The notes under the pieces are model-generated. The model saw nothing but the letters and a program-made list of their open reading frames with translations. It made no database searches and was not told the origin of the DNA. This document shows positions 1-10,295 of a DNA stretch of 22,487 bases, piece by piece. The translations under genes were made by a program, and so were the position numbers. Origin of the DNA: Rhizophagus sp. LPA8_4_AMF (Eukaryota > Glomeromycota > Glomeromycetes > Glomerales > Glomeraceae); the NCBI GenBank assembly GCA_021464525.1, contig JADRCO010001110.1, positions 1-22,487 on the forward strand. The letters run 5' to 3'. The first letter of the stretch is position 1. Each line of letters starts with the position of its first letter.

Positions 1-380
1 ATCTACTTTCGCGTTATTTATTTGCGTTTATGGATAGTATATTCTTTATTTCAAAAGTAAAAGAGACACTTTTTTATCGATCCGCAAAAGATGATCATGT
101 ATCGCAATTAAAATTAGGGGTTGTGAAACAAATATCACGTTTTTCAAAATTAAGTTGTTAAATCCTTAATTTCGGCCGATTCTGCGGACCGGCGCATATG
201 GTTATCGTTATAATAATTAAATTAGTATATATTAGTATAATACAAGAAAATAGAGTGAAAAAGTCAATTTAAAATTATATGACTCCCAAAATATTACCAA
301 TGAATTTCTATCTTAGGTATGAATTTCTCTATTTAATCTAAATATTTTAAATATAATAATGAAATTTTTATTTTTATAGG
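1..380. other. AT-rich intergenic DNA, no gene seen
   Basis: I see no open frame of useful length and no RNA gene here. The only GC-richer patch is around 165-200, where a TTTCGGCCGA-like motif resembles the GGCC motif that recurs in other repeats of this window. Confidence 0.5.
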
Positions 381-730
381 TTAAGACATATTTTGATAAG
401 AATGATATGTATTATCAATATTTTCATTTTCAGATGTCCAATTTGAAAATTTTGCTTTTACAATGTAGCTAAACATTCTTGGTTACAATTCTCAGAAATT
501 CTTTTTATTCCTTCATTAAAAAGAATTTTAGCTTCATCATAAATTTCAGTTAATATTCTTATTGCTTTAGAATTTTCATTTTCTGTAAGTGATTCATCAG
601 TAAGGATTGTTTGCCTTTTAAATTCATATCGTTTGTGTTCATCATCATTATGAATATTGTAATCTATTAAATTTAAATTATATGCTCTTTTAATTGCAGT
701 AATAACTAATTCTTCGCGAATATCAGACAT
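381..730 (-). pseudogene. Truncated N-terminal fragment of a TKL-type kinase
   Basis: Read on the minus strand from ATG at 730, this encodes an N-terminal head that parallels residues 30-87 of the kinase starting at 3025. Both share the stretch around 'ILTxESLTENE' and the Cys pair 'NCNQxCLATL'. The frame stops at 458. Alignment to the other gene shows why: about 28 nt net are missing right after the ACATT that encodes 'AT', which removes the second Cys pair and shifts the frame. The sequence continues recognisably in another frame ('KAKFSNWTS') to a stop at 381-383, then homology ends. No kinase domain follows. An upstream start at 865 would run into the TTGGCC repeat, so 730 is preferred; the paralogue also starts there and the ~25 nt before the ATG match in both. 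I infer a dead gene fragment. Confidence 0.8.
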
Positions 731-788
731 ATTATAAAAGCTTAAATTTTTTACTATCAGAACGTCATCAAACTTATCAAAGTTAATC

Positions 789-1045
789 GTGTAACCCAGT
801 GTTGGCACTTGGCCATTTGGCCGATCGCGAGGGTTGGCCGTTGGCCGTTTGGCCAAAATGGCCAAGAAATCCTTTGGCCGCGGCCAAATGCCAATCAGCT
901 TCTAATAAGTACTAATACTTTTGGCCGAAATTTGCCCTTGGCCATTTTGGCCGTTTGGCCGTTTGGCCGTTTGGCTGTTTGGCCGTGGCCAAAATGGCCA
1001 AAAAAGTTTTTGGCTGCGGCCAAATGCCAACACTGGACTGTAACC
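789..1045. mobile_element. Short hAT-like non-autonomous element made of TTGGCC words
   Basis: The core (797-1037) consists almost wholly of TTGGCC/GGCCAA words. Its ends are inverted: CAGTGTTGGCA at 797 and TGCCAACACTG at 1025-1035. The 8 bases left of it (GTGTAACC, 789-796) match the 8 bases at 1038-1045 (CTGTAACC) at 7 of 8 positions. An 8-bp duplication and CAG-TGG-type ends are hallmarks of hAT transposons. It has no transposase and sits about 65 bp upstream of the broken kinase start at 730. Open frames across it are low-complexity artefacts. The right end has two extra bases, so the exact boundary is uncertain. Confidence 0.6.
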
Positions 1046-2990
1046 TAATGATGCATTGTACAAAGTTCTTTTGATATACGAATTTGTCTATAGTAAATAA
1101 CTGTATTACAGATTAACATTATGTATTACCGACTGTAAAACCTGTAAAACCAAAATCACAAAAAAATTATCAATGGAATTTTTAGGGACTTGAATAAAAA
1201 TAAATAAAATATTTTTAGGAAAATGTTAATTTTTAAACAATAGTAGTTCATTTAAATATATTCTTATAAGGAAACCTTATGAATAATTTGTCATGATACA
1301 CTTTATTTATCATTTATATAAATAATGAATAAATAGCGTATAATAACTAAGAAACGAAACCCGTTGTGGGTCCTGAGCAAAAAAAGATATAACTAAATTT
1401 GTAGTTTTTTGTATGTCGATCACATGAGTGGGCAGAGAAGCACCTGCGACCGCAAATTTTTCAGTGCGTAGAACACATTGTCTTTAAGTTTGGTCACGAT
1501 ATGATTTTCATTCTATTTTATTTTATTACATAATGAAACATAAGTAAAAGAGAACTACCTCACTGGGATAGCCAAACCTCTCATGGGACTACACAAAAGG
1601 CTTAACTCCTTTTTCAGCTAAAAAAATAAAAAAAATCTAAACTACAGAAAAAGGTATTTTTTGATCTCTAGAAAAAAAATTTTCTTTAGCGTTTTAAAAA
1701 AAAGAATTCTCTTTATTTTGTTTAAAGCAAGTCACTGTGTAATAAAGAACACTATCAAATTTAGAATCTTTCAATGCGGAAAATGCATATTAATTTTATT
1801 GTAGTACTTATTAAATTTATCTCACTTTTTCAGAAATCAAAATCACAAATTTTCAATCTTAATTATAGTCATAATTCATAATCTTGGACAGATTAAAATT
1901 CTGCAAATTTTTAACTGACCAATATAATAGTACTGCACCAAATTTATTGTAAAAATCGGATTACGGGTTTATTAAACGTAAGCGTTCATTAAAAAATTTA
2001 TCTTAGAAAAATTAACGAACCTTTATTAATTATGACAAAATCATCCGCAGAACATGTTCCCAATTATAAAGTAATAAATTTTAATAACATGAATTTTTAT
2101 GTATGAAGTGTAAATTGCCACAATATCAGAAAAATATTTCATTCACAATTTTTAAGTAAAATTTGGACTCGTGTAATGGGTTCTCAAATAAAAAATGTCA
2201 TATTATAATGTAAAATTCGTCAAAACCATATTTATGAATTTGATTGAAATATCAAACTTCGCTTTTTTCAAATTGTGCGACTATGCGATTTTTGAGAAAG
2301 ATTTTCAATATCACGTGATAACCAACAAATAATTAGCCAATGGTTGCAAGATTACACAAGAATAATAAGTACATGTAATACAATAAAAAAATACAATTAG
2401 TACTACACAGTATAAAATAATAAACATAAAAAACAAGATTATGTGATTTATTATTTTCTAATTCTGTGTACAACTTAAAAAGAATTGTTTAATTTGTTTT
2501 GTACAAATTATAATTTCGGGAGAATTTCGGGTTAATATTTTTATTGATCAATGAAGAGTACTATATTTAGTTTTTAATTATTGTGGATTTATTAGAATAT
2601 AAATTGAATGCATAAATTTATTATTATTATGATTATGATACTTATTATTATTATTATTATGCGTAAAAAGAATTATTTTTCCATATGGTATCGAAAATAT
2701 CATTGTAAATTTAAGCAATAATTTAATAATAATAAGCATTTCTCGTAAACAAACAAAAATTTGATTCACAGTTGATGGTCGTATTATCACAATTAAACAA
2801 TGCGGTGTTGTGACGTATATTAAAACTCATACACGAATTCAAAAATAGATACAACCGCAGGTTTACATGCACATAATTTACATTGTGTGGTACATTGTAA
2901 ACAATTCATTTGATTTATACGACATACTTAGTTATATATTAAGACACTGGAAAACCTAGTTTTTTATTCGTCTCGTCTCATAAATTATAT
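1046..2990. other. AT-rich intergenic DNA, no gene seen
   Basis: About 1.9 kb with frequent stops in all frames and no recognisable protein, tRNA or rRNA. A few GC-richer patches occur (around 1360-1500 and 1555-1620), but I cannot assign them. Confidence 0.5.
2617..2660. repeat. ATT trinucleotide microsatellite
   Basis: An interrupted run of TTA/TAT units. It produces a spurious Asn-rich frame on the minus strand. Confidence 0.8.
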
Positions 2991-2991
2991 T

Positions 2992-2999
2992 TATAAAAA
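2992..2999 (+). promoter_or_regulatory. TATA-like box of the first kinase gene
   Basis: TATAAAAA lies 26 nt before the ATG at 3025. The same TTTATAAT-rich leader precedes the broken paralogue at 730. This fits a short 5' leader but rests on sequence only. Confidence 0.3.
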
Positions 3000-3024
3000 T
3001 TTGAAGTTTTTATAATATTTCATT

Positions 3025-5349
3025 ATGTCTTGTAAAGATAAAGAAAAAGTTTTTGACGCAATTTATATTGCATATTCGTCAGCAGATTGTAGAACTCACA
3101 ATAATACGGACAAAGATCATGAATTTAGAAAACAAATAATTCTTACTAATGAATCACTTACGGAAAATGAAAAATCTGAAGCAATAAAATTAATGACTCA
3201 ATCTCATGATAGTGACAAAGTTAGAAATAATAAAGGAACAAAAAGAAATTGTGAAAATTGTAACCAAAAATGTTTAGCTACATTATTTTGTGAACATTGT
3301 GTTCGAAATCATTTAAAAGCAAAATTTTCAAAATGGACATCTGGAAATGATATTATTGATAATTTAATACAAGAATGTCAAAGAAATACACTTGGACCAA
3401 ATAATATAATTGAATGGATCCCATATGATAACTTTCAAAATGTTGAATATATAACAGAAGGTGGGTTCTCTGAAATTTATGGAGCAGACCGGATTGATGG
3501 AAGATTTGTTGAATGGAATTCTAAAGAACAATATTTAATAAGATTTGGAAAACAAGAAGTAATACTTAAAAGATTGGAAAATTTTGAAAGCACAAATCAA
3601 AATTGGTTTGAAGAGGTTAATAATATATAATCATTAAAAATGAATAATAATATTAAAATTTTATTTTAATTTACTAATATATTTTATTCAATAGGCTAAA
3701 TCACACTTAACTATAAGCAATAAATATGTGGAAATTGCCCAATGCCATGGTTTAACACAAGATCCATTAAATGGAAATTATATGCTTGTAATGGAAAAAT
3801 TGGATACAGATTTAAGAAAGTATCTACAACAAAACCATAATAAACTTACATGGAAAGAAAGAATTCGAATTGTTATTTATATAATTGATTCGCTTTTAAA
3901 AATTCATCATGAGAAAGTAATTCATAGAGATTTGCATTCTGGAAATATATTATTTAGACTTGGTGGAATGTATCATATTAGTGATCTAGGATTTTGTGGA
4001 CCTGTAGATAAACCATTAAAAAGTATATATGGCAATCTTCCTTATATAGCGCCTGAGGTTATTGTTGGAAAAGAACAAGATTTTAAATCCGATATTTATA
4101 GTATTGCAATGCTTATGTGGGAAATTTCATCTGGTCAACCACCATTTGCTGATTATGAACATAATTACGATCTTGCTATGAGTATTGTTAATGGTATAAG
4201 ACCAAAAATTGTACCAGGAACACCTTTAGAATATAAAAATTTAATGGAACAATGTTGGGATGCTGATCCATTAAAAAGGCCTGATATTAGAACCCTCATG
4301 ATTGAATTAAAAAAACTTGATTTATATTATTTATACAAATTAAATAATACAATTAAATTAGAAGAAAATGATAATTTAGGAGTAAATTATGCAAGCGACT
4401 TATATAATTATACAGGTAGTACAAGCAAACTTCATTATTTTGAAAATTTTCCTGAACCAAGAAATGCAACTGAAGGTATTGTTTTAGTTATTTACCTTTC
4501 TTGTTAAATATTTAAAAAAAATAAAAGAGCATTAAATATATAATTAACATTATCTTGTTTTGAAACAATAATAGAAGAGCATAATGGTATAAAAAAATTT
4601 TAATTTTACTTTGTTTATCAAGTTATGAATGATTAAAATAATTAATTATTTCTTTTATAAATTTTTGTAGCATTTTATAATAAATCACATGACTTTTATA
4701 TTCCTGACAACAGTATGTATTTATTAAATTTATATAAAATAGATTGCATTAACAAATCTATTTGATGCTTTTTAGTTGATGATTTAAATAAATCGGTTAA
4801 TCAAAAGGAAAATAGTATTTTGAACAATACAGGTAATATAAAATTATGTTTTATTTTTAATAAATATGACAAATTAATAATAATTTATTATTAATAACTT
4901 TAGACAACTGTAAAAACATATCCGCCAAAGTATTTAATGAACTGCAAACAAGTTCAAAAACTAGTAAGCAAAAATAAATAATGAAACATTTTTCAAATTT
5001 ATATTAATATAATTAATTAATTATATTATTTTAGATGTTCAAAATATTTATTATAGAGAAACAACAATGCCAAGACAAAGAAAGAATGATTATATTAATG
5101 GTATACAACAATTAATTACAAAATTATAATTCATTGTGTTGTTTTTTTTTAATTCAAATTTTATTAATATATGCAGAAGAGGATCATGAGGATGAAATGT
5201 ACAATAATCCAAATCTTCATTCGGAAGAACAAAATGAATTGGAACTTCCTGACGATAACAATTTTTTTTTAAATACTAAAATTTATTTAACTTTATATAT
5301 CTTATTTTTATTTTTTATTTTTATTTTTATTTTTTTATTAGATGCTTAA
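3025..5349 (+). CDS. TKL-type Ser/Thr (or Tyr) protein kinase with Cys-rich head, 8 exons
   Basis: Proposed exons are 3025-3615, 3695-4475, 4575-4586, 4671-4712, 4776-4832, 4904-4963, 5035-5100 and 5177-5349. Together they give a 593-residue protein. The head has a Cys cluster (C76, C79, C83, C89, C92) that may bind zinc. The kinase domain follows: glycine loop near 145-152 with Ser where the third Gly is usual, lysine K182 in 'VILKRL', HRD at 274-276 with N281, DLG at 294-296 in place of DFG, and APE at 316-318. These key residues are consistent with an active enzyme. The first intron is phase 0 with GTTAAT...AATAG and restores 'WFEEAKSH', a helix-C-like stretch. The tail is built from small exons joined by phase-1 introns and keeps 'IPDN', 'NPNLHSEEQ' motifs that I recall from Rhizophagus kinases. 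It ends in a hydrophobic segment. Substrates are unknown. The kinase core is sure; the tail exon model is inferred from splice sites and family resemblance. Confidence 0.82.
4575..4586 (+). other. 12-nt microexon in the kinase tail
   Basis: A preceding AATAG acceptor and following GTATAA donor bracket 12 nt. These join in frame to give 'ATEEEHNAFYNK', which resembles the 'NATEEEQEAYHSK' pattern I recall from sibling kinases. Without it, exon 2 joins directly to exon 4 and the frame is also kept. This is inference from sequence. Confidence 0.55.
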
Positions 5350-5615
5350 TTTATAAATTAAATAATAATAACTACAATTTTATGTTTGAAATTTTCATCT
5401 CATTATAATTTATAAATTACTTTATTCAGTTCTTAATACTGACTAAATACTTTTATCATAATTCTAGCCAGAAGTAATTATTTTGGTTTGATAAGTGATG
5501 TATATAAATAACATGTAGCCTATATATCTGAACAGTCTTTGATAAAAAAATATCAGGTATAAGTACCATTCCAAAGGAACAGAATTCAACCATAACTGTA
5601 AATGTCAGAAGTATA
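5350..5615. other. AT-rich intergenic DNA downstream of the kinase
   Basis: No coding or RNA signal. A minus-strand frame here runs into the CTGCTG repeat and is an artefact. Confidence 0.4.
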
Positions 5616-5710
5616 CAGCAGCGCACCTGCTGCAAAATAGCAGGGGTCTGCTGAAAAACAGCAGGGGATTTGCTGCAAAATGACAGGTCTCCTGCTGAAG
5701 ACCAGCAGAC
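5616..5710. repeat. CTGCTG/CAGCAG word-repeat island
   Basis: About 95 bp in which CAGCAG and CTGCTG words alternate in both orientations, far richer in GC than its surroundings. It resembles the TTGGCC island in design. No clear target duplication was found; TATA borders it on both sides (TATACAG on the left, GCTATAG on the right). Confidence 0.6.
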
Positions 5711-5737
5711 TTTTGCTATAGAACGGTTTGCCATAAA

Positions 5738-5772
5738 TTTATATATTTATTATATTATATTATATATATATA
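5738..5772. repeat. TA-rich microsatellite
   Basis: A run of TAT and TA units directly follows the CTGCTG island. Confidence 0.7.
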
Positions 5773-6285
5773 CATTTCGTACAGTCCGATACTTGGCCTG
5801 TCGACCTACCCTACCACCCCTAGAATAAGAGGCATCCATGTCGCATTTTTCTCTTTTGTAAAAATTGTGGGATAGTGATTTTAAGTTATCTTTAATAAGT
5901 TAATTAAAAGAAGTATTATGAAACTATTGTATTTATTATTATTATATGTATATATTTTATTTTGTTTAAAAAAAATTATCTAAGATTTTTTTTCAATTAT
6001 ACCAAAAATAATCATGAAATTTTTTTTTTTTCAATATACAATTACTTTGCATAAACTTAATCAACTAAATTAGGTAATATTATTTTTACAATTCCAGTTT
6101 AACTAAACCAAAAAAGATATGAATTCGCTTTTTTAAAAAATTTGTAATCCAATGCTTATTAATACTTTATTAATATTATAGACAGATGATCAGCATGATC
6201 ATGTACTTTATACGATCAAATGCTAAACAAGTTCAAATAAGATATTGATTAAAAAATTTATGATGTAAAAGTATATAATTTTTTT
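5773..6285. other. AT-rich DNA, one arm of a decayed long direct repeat
   Basis: No gene is visible. The part from about 6040 is similar to 7195-7440: both hold a TTAATCAACTAAATTA-like stretch, then GTAATCCA, then a CATG/ACGATCAAAT stretch, then GTATATAATTTTTTT...TAGTCTT. The two copies lie about 1.1 kb apart and are heavily diverged. Confidence 0.4.
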
Positions 6286-6289
6286 TCTT

Positions 6290-6980
6290 ATAGTCTTGTA
6301 TGATGATCAAGATTTGTTATATTCAAGGAAATAAATGTATTTATAAGATAGTTATTTTTGAATAATTTGAATAATTAAAAAAGAGTACAAAATAGATTCT
6401 TCTTATTAGATATGAGAATTTTTTCTGCAAAATTAATAATAAATAAAACACGTCATAATCATAATTGTCTGAGAGTCAGAAGTTATACTAAAATGAACAA
6501 CATACAGTTACGTAAGATTTTTTCAATCTAAACAATTAAAAAATAGTGCAATAAACCATATTCTTTATTTATTACTTTTTCCTGAAAAATTGGTAATAAA
6601 TAATTATCTAAGTTTAATAAAATAAACAAAATGCATAATTGTCTGAGATCTTTTTTCGTATTAAAATGATCAACATGCAGTTACAAAAGATTTTTTTCGA
6701 AATAATCTAAATAATTAAAAAAATGATACAATGGAATAATCTTTTTATTAATAAATATGCCAATTTTTTTTTAATAATATATAATTAAGTTTTTTACCAA
6801 AAAATCAAAGGTATAATTGTTCAAGAACCAAGATCCTTTTTTTTAATCAGCAATCTAAAATTGATAATTAAGAAATTAATTACTATTATTTTTTTTAAAA
6901 AAATAATACAATATAATAGGTAATTAAATTATATATTTAAAAAAAAAATTTAATATATTTTTTTTTAAAATTCCATTTTA
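6290..6980. repeat. Degenerate tandem repeat, period about 165-178 bp
   Basis: ATAATTGTCT or ATAATTGTTC occurs at 6461, 6635 and 6813. An AATAAT-CTAAATAATTAAAA motif occurs at 6361, near 6524 and at 6701. The units also share AAAATGA-CAACAT-CAGTTAC and a later TATTAATAAATAT stretch. About four diverged copies are visible. Homopolymers of A and T blur the edges. No coding potential. Confidence 0.5.
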
Positions 6981-7697
6981 CTTCGCACAAGTTAAACTAA
7001 CTGAATTAAGTAAAGTAATAATTTTTTAGTACTTTTATTTATTCTGATTTATTATTAAACTAAAAAAAAGAAATCAACTTCCTTTTCAAAAAAAATTAGT
7101 AAGCTGAAATGGAGAAAGCCATTACTATGCAAAAGTAATTTAACATAATACATTACTTTTTGATTATTACGTACTTAACATTAAATAAATTTTTTTTTCA
7201 TAAATTTAACTACCTAAATTAAGTTTATTTTTATTATATTATTCCAAAGAATTAGTAATCCATATATAATTACTTTTAATCATGTGACTTACAACGATCA
7301 AATTCATTTTTTTTTTCGCTAATAAAAATTTTATTATTTAATTTTTTTGCAAACAAATAAAAGATCTAAATTTTTTTAAATTCTTTTATTATATAGAAAG
7401 TATATAATTTTTTTCCTTAATAGTCTTCTATAATGATCAAAACTTATTTTTGTTTAAAATTAAAAAATATCTTTGCCATTTAAAAAAAAATGCGTTGACT
7501 ATAAAATTTCTCACTACATTTGGATAATAAATACTAATTTAAGATTCATAATTGGTTATAAAATAACTTAGAACTTTCTTTATTTAAATTGGACAAATTT
7601 TTTATATAACAGTTAATTTTTTTTATTAAAAACAATAATTCTTTTTTTTATTGGCAAAATAAAATGATTTTAGTAATTAAATAATTAATTATAAGAG
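6981..7697. other. AT-rich DNA, second arm of the decayed direct repeat
   Basis: No gene seen. The stretch 7195-7440 mirrors 6040-6330 as described for that region, and 6978-7020 is a third partial copy of its first motif. Confidence 0.35.
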
Positions 7698-7790
7698 TAG
7701 GGTTGGATTAGTCTGGACCAGTCCAGTCCGGTCCCAAAAAGACTGGTCTTTCAGCCAGGACCGGACTGGACCAGTCTTTTGACCGGTCCT
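7698..7790. mobile_element. GGTCC/CAGTC word-repeat hairpin with hAT-like end
   Basis: It starts TAGGGTTGGATTAGTC, like the start at 22397 and close to the end of the 12284 element. It is then packed with GGACC, GGTCC and CAGTCC words that can fold back on themselves. I found no matching right end or target duplication nearby, so this is probably one end or a truncated copy. Confidence 0.5.
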
Positions 7791-8535
7791 TGGATATCTT
7801 ATTTATAACAGCAGAAATTTATATTTTTAGCTTTGCAAATCACCTGGTTGGCAACGATCACATGATCATGCAGGTAATTCTGCGGGTGATCCCTACAGAA
7901 ATAAATTTGTTCAATTTTGACAAATTTATATAAATTCTCCATAATAGGTATGGCGAAACAAATAATTGTTTTATTAAATATATATAATTAAAAAGTTGGC
8001 GAAATTAAAACTAGGTTAAACTTTTACGCGATTATATTATTTATATCAAAATATTCACAATCTAATGTAAAAAATTGTCAAACATTTTTGATTACAATTT
8101 TTACAAATTTTTGATATATTTTTCGCTTTAGTTGTGAATACTTTTTTACTCATATTATAACATGAAAATCTTTTTTTTTAAAATATGCAATTTATTAACA
8201 CTATACCAAATAAATAATTTAATTGCACCAATAAATTAAGCACTACATAAAATTTTTAAGTTAGTTGTGTCACCTTTATTAACTTTACTACTTTTAATAT
8301 TTATTTTAACAGCATACATAAACGGTTAATAAGATGTCATCAGAATTTTTATAATTTTTATAAACAAAAAAATAGACGTATGCAAGAAGAAAATTTAGGT
8401 TAAACGCAGGACTGTATATTTAAATTACTGTGACATGATGTAGGATTGATGTTAATTGATGATTAATTAGGTGATTTTTTAAGTTTTGTAAATCATGAAA
8501 ACAAAAATCATCGCGTGTTGATATAATCTATAGTA
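7791..8535. other. AT-rich intergenic DNA with a small imperfect palindromic patch
   Basis: At 7838-7896 a GC-richer patch has ATCACCTG facing CAGGTAAT...GGGTGAT and contains a perfect GATCACATGATC-like half palindrome. No gene is visible. Confidence 0.35.
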
Positions 8536-8740
8536 TGAATTATAAAAAATTGCACCCGACTCCTTTTTCAGAAGAGGAAAAAAATTTTAAAGTAGGTTCA
8601 TTTATTACCTGGAGAAAAATTGGCTATTGAGTGGAACCAAGAGATTTAGAAAAAAAATAAGATATCGTTCATGCTTTAAATAGTTTATCGTTGATTGGTA
8701 AAAGTCAATCAAATACCAGAACTCGAACAAAATTAAAATA
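8536..8740 (+). pseudogene. Possible unknown gene remnant
   Basis: From ATG at 8536 there are 30 open codons, including 'HPTPFSEEE' and 'GSFITWRKIGY'. Then an in-frame stop is followed by more readable codons and further stops. The base composition is less AT-homopolymeric than the surroundings. I do not recognise a family. It could equally be chance. Confidence 0.2.
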
Positions 8741-8895
8741 GGTAAGGTCCAGCCAAAAAAAAAAATTACTATTGACTGTACGCATTTTTTCAGAGCCGGA
8801 ATTATAATAGTGTCAGCCAGTTTTTAAAACACTCAGGAAATAAAATTCTGGCCAATATTATCAAAAATGTTCTAAAAAAGGAAAGATTTACATGA
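8741..8895 (+). repeat. Dispersed hairpin repeat, copy 1
   Basis: Shares GGTAAGGT, then TACGCATTTTTTCAG, then a GGAATTAT-ATAG-GTCA core and GGAAAGAT-TACAT with copy 2 at 16075. The core also matches the minus-strand copy inside the kinase intron at 18328-18416. Inverted arms are partly kept (GTCAGCCAG and CTGGCCAATATTATC). Confidence 0.65.
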
Positions 8896-9141
8896 TTAAT
8901 TTGACAGTATTTTTCGGGGTCCTCTAATACCGATAAATGCCTGGAATTTTATTACCGATATATGTATAATATCTGATATATACTCTCAAGAACACACTAT
9001 TACATCATATGTTTGGAAAGATTTATATGTAATAAAACAGTATTCGAGTATTATATATATCATAAATAAAGCCATTCAATAAATCATGTTATTTTTGGGA
9101 TACTAAATAAAATTGTACAACTCTGAGAATTGATAAATTTA

Positions 9142-9475
9142 TTGGCATGCTCAAAAATATTTTCAGGGGATTTACCTGAACATACATATGAAATTATACA
9201 ATATTTTAGAAAAGATTTTTCAGCATTATATTCATGTATTTTAATTAATAGATTATGGTGTCGTTTTGACATTCCATTATTATGGGAAGATCCATTTTCA
9301 CTTCCTATCCAAAGATTATCATTGTATTAAAACTTATTTAAGCCTTCTAAATGAAGATGGTAAGGCAAAATTTAATGAGTATGGAATTAATGATAATTTA
9401 TTACTTTCAAATACATTATTCAATCATCCTAGTTTTATTAAATACTCAGATACAAATAAACACATAATATTGTAA
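9142..9475 (+). pseudogene. F-box protein pseudogene
   Basis: The first 60 or so codons give an F-box-like helix set: 'SKIFSGDLPE', 'EIIQYFRKDF', 'LYSCILINRLWCR', 'IPLLWEDPF'. This matches the expanded Rhizophagus F-box family as I remember it. F-box proteins recruit substrates to SCF ubiquitin ligases. Three lesions are visible. The codon where the family's ATG is expected (9142-9144) reads TTG. The frame stops at 9328-9330, and the homologous continuation 'KDYHCIKTYLSLLNEDG' lies one frame on, so there is a net +1 shift near 9305-9320. That second frame ends early at 9475, before the leucine-rich body such proteins usually have. There is no ATG in frame upstream. I infer a dead copy. Confidence 0.75.
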
Positions 9476-10295
9476 GAGGAAAATGGAGAAGAAGCAAGAA
9501 AAATCCATAGTTCGGTGTAATGTATAGTATATAAAGAAAAATTAATTTTGCAAATTAATTAAGTGAAATTAATTTTATTTATATATTAAAAAAGATGAAT
9601 GAATTAATTATTAAAAGATTCATAGTATTTTTTAAATGATATTTGTCATGTGTTTGTGATTGTATATTCGAATACCAATACTCATCCAGTTTTCATCCAT
9701 GTTTTGTCCGGTATTTGTCCGGTATTCGGTTTTCTTTTTTTTCTTATTCAAATATAACTGCATACACTATAGAATTTTTTTTTAAAAAAAATCTATTTTT
9801 TATACAAAACTTTTTATGACATTCTATAAATTATAATTTCTTTCTTTCCTTAAAAATAAAAAATAAAGTATGCATATCTTGAACGTTACCTTCAATAAAT
9901 TTTCTCACACTAGAGATTTTCTTTTAAAATTTATGAATGGTCCTTTCACTAACACAACATTGTCTTACTATTCTTCATTCTGATTTTTTCCATAAAAAGC
10001 TTATACCTCTTATACCGAATGAGCTTTCTTTAAATTTTCAAAAACAATATATTTAATTGTCGTCTGGGTTCATTCTTGTTATAAATGGAATCTTGTGTAA
10101 CTATATAAGGTAAATCTCGGAAAGAATGGTACATCTCATTTGATATTTGATAACATGATAAAGCCATTTTTTGCTTAAGAAGGTTTGTATCAAAAAATGT
10201 ATATAGACTCTCTTAACGAATTTTTTTTTTTACAAATATTTCAGCAGTAATAAAGTATTTACAATAATATTTGCTGAAAATAATTAATTTGTGCT
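9476..10295. other. AT-rich intergenic DNA with a small TGTCCGGTATT repeat
   Basis: At 9666-9731 there is a short patch with CGAATACCAATAC, then TTGTCCGGTATT twice in tandem and a final GTATTCGG. It looks like another small word repeat. The remainder has no gene signal. The promoter of the next kinase lies at its right edge; a GTATATAGA box near 10198 is only a weak candidate. Confidence 0.4.

Noticed and set aside
809..1048. 79-codon Trp- and Pro-rich frame
   Set aside because: It is the translation of the TTGGCC word repeat and has no independent coding signal.
1340..1500. Possible tRNA or small RNA in a GC-richer patch
   Set aside because: I could not fold a cloverleaf or find a T-loop GTTCRA motif with matching arms.
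2578..2790. 70-codon minus frame with an Asn/His run
   Set aside because: It is driven by the ATT microsatellite; no family resemblance.
3025..3630. First kinase as two separate genes (3025-3630 and 3728-4507)
   Set aside because: A phase-0 79-nt intron with good donor, CTAAT branch and AATAG acceptor joins them and restores a continuous kinase domain.
5456..5734. 92-codon minus frame rich in Gln, Ser and Cys
   Set aside because: Mostly the CTGCTG island read through; no protein family seen.
9084..9272. 62-codon minus frame
   Set aside because: Antisense shadow of the F-box pseudogene.
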